From: CAYWNK01 sp047639615 | Lineage (GTDB): Bacteria; Planctomycetota; UBA1135; GCA-002686595 | Direction: 5' to 3' | Assembly: GCA_047639615.1 (NCBI GenBank) | Contig: JBLIOL010000100.1 | Coordinates: forward strand, 1 to 15,904 | DNA: 15,904 nucleotides | Part shown: piece after piece, positions 14,201 to 15,904 of the stretch | How positions within the stretch are numbered: the first letter of the stretch is position 1 | Layout: the number at the start of each line of letters is the position of its first letter | Position numbers and translations under genes: made by a program | Notes under the pieces: generated by a model | What the model was told of the DNA's origin: nothing | What the model saw: only the letters and a program-made list of their open reading frames with translations | Databases searched by the model: none

Positions 14201-14240
14201 CACTCCAATTGGAGTATGATTGGAGTGTCATTGGAGTGCA
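14201..14240. promoter_or_regulatory. Operator-like array: three ATTGGAGT boxes at 11-bp spacing plus an inverted copy
   Basis: ATTGGAGT occurs at 14208-14215, 14219-14226 and 14230-14237, exactly 11 bp apart, close to one helical turn. An inverted copy, ACTCCAAT, at 14202-14209 makes a perfect 14-bp palindrome with the first box. A one-mismatch copy, TTTGGAGT, lies at 14136-14143. The array overlaps a TATGAT box and lies upstream of a ribbon-helix-helix gene, the class of repressor that binds phased direct or inverted boxes. The rest of the 280-bp gap 14016-14295 shows no gene or strong hairpin. Confidence 0.75.
14215..14220 (+). promoter_or_regulatory. Likely -10 box TATGAT inside the operator array
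   Basis: TATGAT differs from the consensus TATAAT by one base and lies between the first two ATTGGAGT boxes. Transcription would start near 14227, giving a leader of about 69 bases to the GTG at 14296. The -35 region (14192-14197, CTCTCA) is poor. Protein bound to the array would cover this box, which fits repression. Confidence 0.45.
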
Positions 14241-14295
14241 CCCCCCTGGAGCACGCCCTCAGGCCGCACCCCAATATCCCCTACCCAGCTCAACC

Positions 14296-14529
14296 GTGCG
14301 CGAATCAAAAGTCACCATCAAGATTCCTCGCCCTCTCTACCGACGCATCCAGCAGGTGGTAGAGGACTCAGGCTTTGGATCACCGACCGACTTCGTTGTC
14401 TATGTGTTGCGCGACCTGATGGGGGACACCCCGTCCCAAGAAGCGCCGCCTACCGGCACGGGACCTGATTTCACTCAGGACGAGCTCGACGCCGTCCGAC
14501 GCAAGCTCAAGAACCTCGGCTACCTGTAG
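14296..14529 (+). CDS. Ribbon-helix-helix (CopG/MetJ-like) DNA-binding protein
   Basis: The protein has 77 residues from a GTG at 14296. I chose this start because the following residues RESKVTIKIPRPLY match the usual beginning of such proteins; an in-frame TTG at 14209 would add 29 residues read from operator DNA. The fold can be read directly: a beta strand K-V-T-I-K-I at 5-10, helix A at about 12-24 (PLYRRIQQVVEDS), a turn at G-F-G-S (26-29), and helix B at about 30-42 (PTDFVVYVLRDLM). Strand residues Lys5, Thr7 and Lys9 alternate as expected for major-groove contacts of a dimer. A Pro/Gly linker (44-58) leads to a second helix, D-E-L-D-A-V-R-R-K-L, and the terminus L-G-Y-L. The operator-like array lies 56-95 bases upstream and sat begins 30 bases downstream, so autoregulation and control of sat are inferred. 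Confidence 0.82.
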   Translation: MRESKVTIKIPRPLYRRIQQVVEDSGFGSPTDFVVYVLRDLMGDTPSQEAPPTGTGPDFTQDELDAVRRKLKNLGYL

Positions 14530-14546
14530 CCCCGAACCTCTCTACC

Positions 14547-14552
14547 TAGCCT
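14547..14552 (+). promoter_or_regulatory. Possible -10 box of a leaderless internal promoter for sat (TAGCCT)
   Basis: TAGCCT ends seven bases before the ATG of sat at 14560, so transcription would begin one base before the start codon. The 30-base gap has no Shine-Dalgarno sequence. If used, sat could be expressed apart from the ribbon-helix-helix gene. No -35 box is evident. Confidence 0.22.
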
Positions 14553-14559
14553 CTCAGCC

Positions 14560-15816
14560 ATGACTTCATCCACCGCCCCCTACATCAGCCCCATCCACGG
14601 TGGTCTCGACCAGCCCGTCAACCGCATCGACGCCACCGCCGCAGGCACCCCCGGCCTGGCTCTGGTGAAGGTCAACGACGTGGACCGCACCAGCCTCTAC
14701 CGCATCGCCGACGGCACCCTGAGCCCCCTGACCGGGCCCATGGGCGTAAGCGACTATGACTCGGTGCTCGACAAGCAACAGATCGAGCGCGGCGGCAAGG
14801 CATGGGCATGGACCATCCCGATCATCCTGCCCGTCACCGACGAGGAAGCCGCCAGCTGCGAAGCCGGCGCCAAGATCTCCCTGGTCGACGAAGAGGGCAA
14901 CCCCTTCGGCACGCTCGAGGTTTCCTCCTGCTACGACTGGGACAAGGCGCGCTTCGTCAAGGCCGTCTACGGCACCGAGCGCACCGATCACCCGGGCGCC
15001 CGCCTGTGGACCGAGGACGGTCGCAGCAAGATCGTCGGCGGCGAGATTTCGCTGATCCCCGCCGAGGACGATCGCCCCTTCGCCGGCCGCGTCATGTCCC
15101 CGACGCGCACCCGCAAGCTGATCGCTGAGAAGGGCTGGGAGCAGTCCATCGGCTTCCAGACCCGTAACCCGCTGCACCGCGCCCACGAGTACGCCCTGGT
15201 GTACGGCGCCGAGACCATCCTGCGCGGCAACGGCAAGAACACCGGCGTGATCCTGAACCCCCTGGTGGGTCAGCTCAAGGGCGACGACGTGCCCGCCGCC
15301 ACCCGCATGGAAACCTACGAGGCTCTGATCGCTAGCCGCGGTCTCGGCGACGGCGACAAGGACACTGAGCTTTGGGAGCGTTCGAGCCAGGACCTCAACG
15401 ACCAGCTTGAGCTCGTTGGCCTCGACATGCGCATGTACTACGGCGGCCCCGCCGAGGCTGTGATGCACGCCATCTACCGTCAGAACCTGGGCTTCAGCCA
15501 CTTCATCATCGGCCGCAAGCACGCTGATGCTCCCTTCGACGACAAGACCGCCATCTGGGGCGACTTCGACGCGCAGGAGATCTTCAACAAGCTCGAGGGT
15601 CAGCTCTCGATCCAGACCGTCAACGTTGGCTTCGCCGCGTTCTTCGAAGAGATCGGCCGCGTTGGCCTGGTCAGTGAGAACAAGGGCAACACCGTCGTCA
15701 ACATCTCGGGCTCGAAGGTCCGCGAGCAACTCTCCGGAGGCCAGTGCCCGGACCCGCGCATCATGCGCGAGTCCACGGCCCAAATCCTCGTCGACTTCTA
15801 CGCCTCCAAGGCGTAG
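14560..15816 (+). CDS. sat: Sulfate adenylyltransferase (ATP sulfurylase)
   Basis: The protein has 418 residues, within the usual range for the homo-oligomeric enzyme. It makes adenosine 5'-phosphosulfate and pyrophosphate from ATP and sulfate, the first step of sulfate activation, in the cytoplasm. An N-terminal PUA-like domain (about 1-170) leads to the catalytic domain with Q-T-R-N-P-L-H-R-A-H-E at 200-210; Arg202, Asn203, His206 and His209 form the ATP and sulfate site. Further family blocks are L-V-G-Q-L-K-G-D-D near 235-243, M-Y-Y-G-G-P-A-E-A near 292-300, G-R-K-H-A-D-A-P at 318-325 and I-S-G-S-K-V-R near 382-388. No APS kinase domain is fused. Codons are strongly biased to C and G endings, more so than in neighbouring genes, suggesting high expression. 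It lies 30 bases after the ribbon-helix-helix gene and 21 before the next. Whether it serves assimilation or energy metabolism cannot be told here. Confidence 0.96.
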   Translation: MTSSTAPYISPIHGGLDQPVNRIDATAAGTPGLALVKVNDVDRTSLYRIADGTLSPLTGPMGVSDYDSVLDKQQIERGGKAWAWTIPIILPVTDEEAASCEAGAKISLVDEEGNPFGTLEVSSCYDWDKARFVKAVYGTERTDHPGARLWTEDGRSKIVGGEISLIPAEDDRPFAGRVMSPTRTRKLIAEKGWEQSIGFQTRNPLHRAHEYALVYGAETILRGNGKNTGVILNPLVGQLKGDDVPAATRMETYEALIASRGLGDGDKDTELWERSSQDLNDQLELVGLDMRMYYGGPAEAVMHAIYRQNLGFSHFIIGRKHADAPFDDKTAIWGDFDAQEIFNKLEGQLSIQTVNVGFAAFFEEIGRVGLVSENKGNTVVNISGSKVREQLSGGQCPDPRIMRESTAQILVDFYASKA

Positions 15817-15824
15817 TCCACCTC

Positions 15825-15830
15825 AAAGGA
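15825..15830 (+). promoter_or_regulatory. Ribosome binding site AAAGGA of the last gene
   Basis: AAAGGA ends seven bases before the ATG at 15838, an ideal spacing, within a 21-base gap after sat. It supports the start of the truncated gene and its membership in the sat operon. Confidence 0.7.
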
Positions 15831-15837
15831 ACCTGCC

Positions 15838-15904
15838 ATGGGACTATTCGACGCTTTCAAGAAGAAGAAGCCCGCAGCTTCGAACCGGCCTATGCCGCGT
15901 CCGA
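15838..15904 (+). CDS. Start of an unidentified gene, cut by the window end
   Basis: Twenty-two codons are visible, beginning M-G-L-F-D-A-F-K-K-K-K-P and continuing Ala/Ser/Pro-rich. The N-terminus is a short amphipathic, strongly basic stretch followed by what looks like a flexible linker. No family can be named from this. A good Shine-Dalgarno site and the 21-base distance from sat make it a real gene and probably co-transcribed with sat. Confidence 0.65.
   Translation, partial: MGLFDAFKKKKPAASNRPMPRP

Noticed and set aside
14209..14295. Earlier TTG start for the ribbon-helix-helix protein
   Set aside because: The extra 29 residues would be read from the repeat array and predicted promoter, and the fold begins normally right after the GTG at 14296.
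14566..15783. Long open frame (405 codons) antisense to sat
   Set aside because: It mirrors a highly biased, well-recognised gene; strong GC3 bias removes stops from the opposite strand. Its composition is Val/Ala/Asp-rich with no recognisable family.
1..15904. Excess of CTAG (about 40 by eye), which many bacteria avoid
   Set aside because: The number is near what base composition alone predicts, so it shows absence of avoidance rather than enrichment.

Overview
The window is GC-rich, gene-dense bacterial DNA and most likely belongs to a planctomycete. The clearest signs are a DUF1549/DUF1553 protein with an N-terminal cytochrome-like CxxCH module next to a Tat-exported DUF1501 protein, and a secreted beta-propeller protein with a C-terminal domain of a kind I recall from Planctomycetota related to Saltatorellus/Pla163. 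The assignment is inference from gene content. No tRNA, rRNA, CRISPR array, transposase or phage gene is visible, so this looks like chromosome rather than a mobile island.

Layout from left to right. (1) 1-1219, + strand: the tail of an unseen gene, a histidine-rich lipoprotein and a DUF3299 lipoprotein, tightly packed. They look like the end of a periplasmic metal (zinc-type) operon. (2) 1336-5792, + strand: the DUF1549/DUF1553 and DUF1501 pair, probably translationally coupled. (3) 5789-8871, - strand: a TlpA-like thioredoxin protein, a small DUF3299-like secreted protein and a HEAT-repeat protein; the last two overlap by one base. The HEAT gene and the DUF1501 gene meet tail to tail on a shared CTAG. 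(4) 9019-10941, + strand: the secreted beta-propeller protein. (5) 10962-12523: a small three-helix membrane protein and a ThrE-type threonine/serine exporter, divergent across only 26 bp. (6) 12696-14015, - strand: a secreted protein with three tandem cysteine modules (YHS/TRASH-like) and an EHG-repeat tail, then a TPR-like lipoprotein. (7) 14016-15904, + strand: an operator-like array of three ATTGGAGT boxes exactly 11 bp apart, a 77-residue ribbon-helix-helix protein, sulfate adenylyltransferase (sat) and the start of another gene.

How the genes fit together: most products are exported (lipoproteins, Sec or Tat substrates), and three groups point to envelope metal or redox chemistry: the His-rich/DUF3299 pair, the TlpA/DUF3299-like operon and the triple-cysteine protein. 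The most coherent candidate regulatory unit is at the right end, where a small DNA-binding protein seems to sit under its own operator and directly in front of sat. Across the window, start codons mostly lack a Shine-Dalgarno sequence, are usually preceded by CC, and several have a TANNNT box where a leaderless promoter would lie. Stop codons are mostly TAG, which is unusual for GC-rich DNA. The longest gene-free stretch is about 280 bp (14016-14295).
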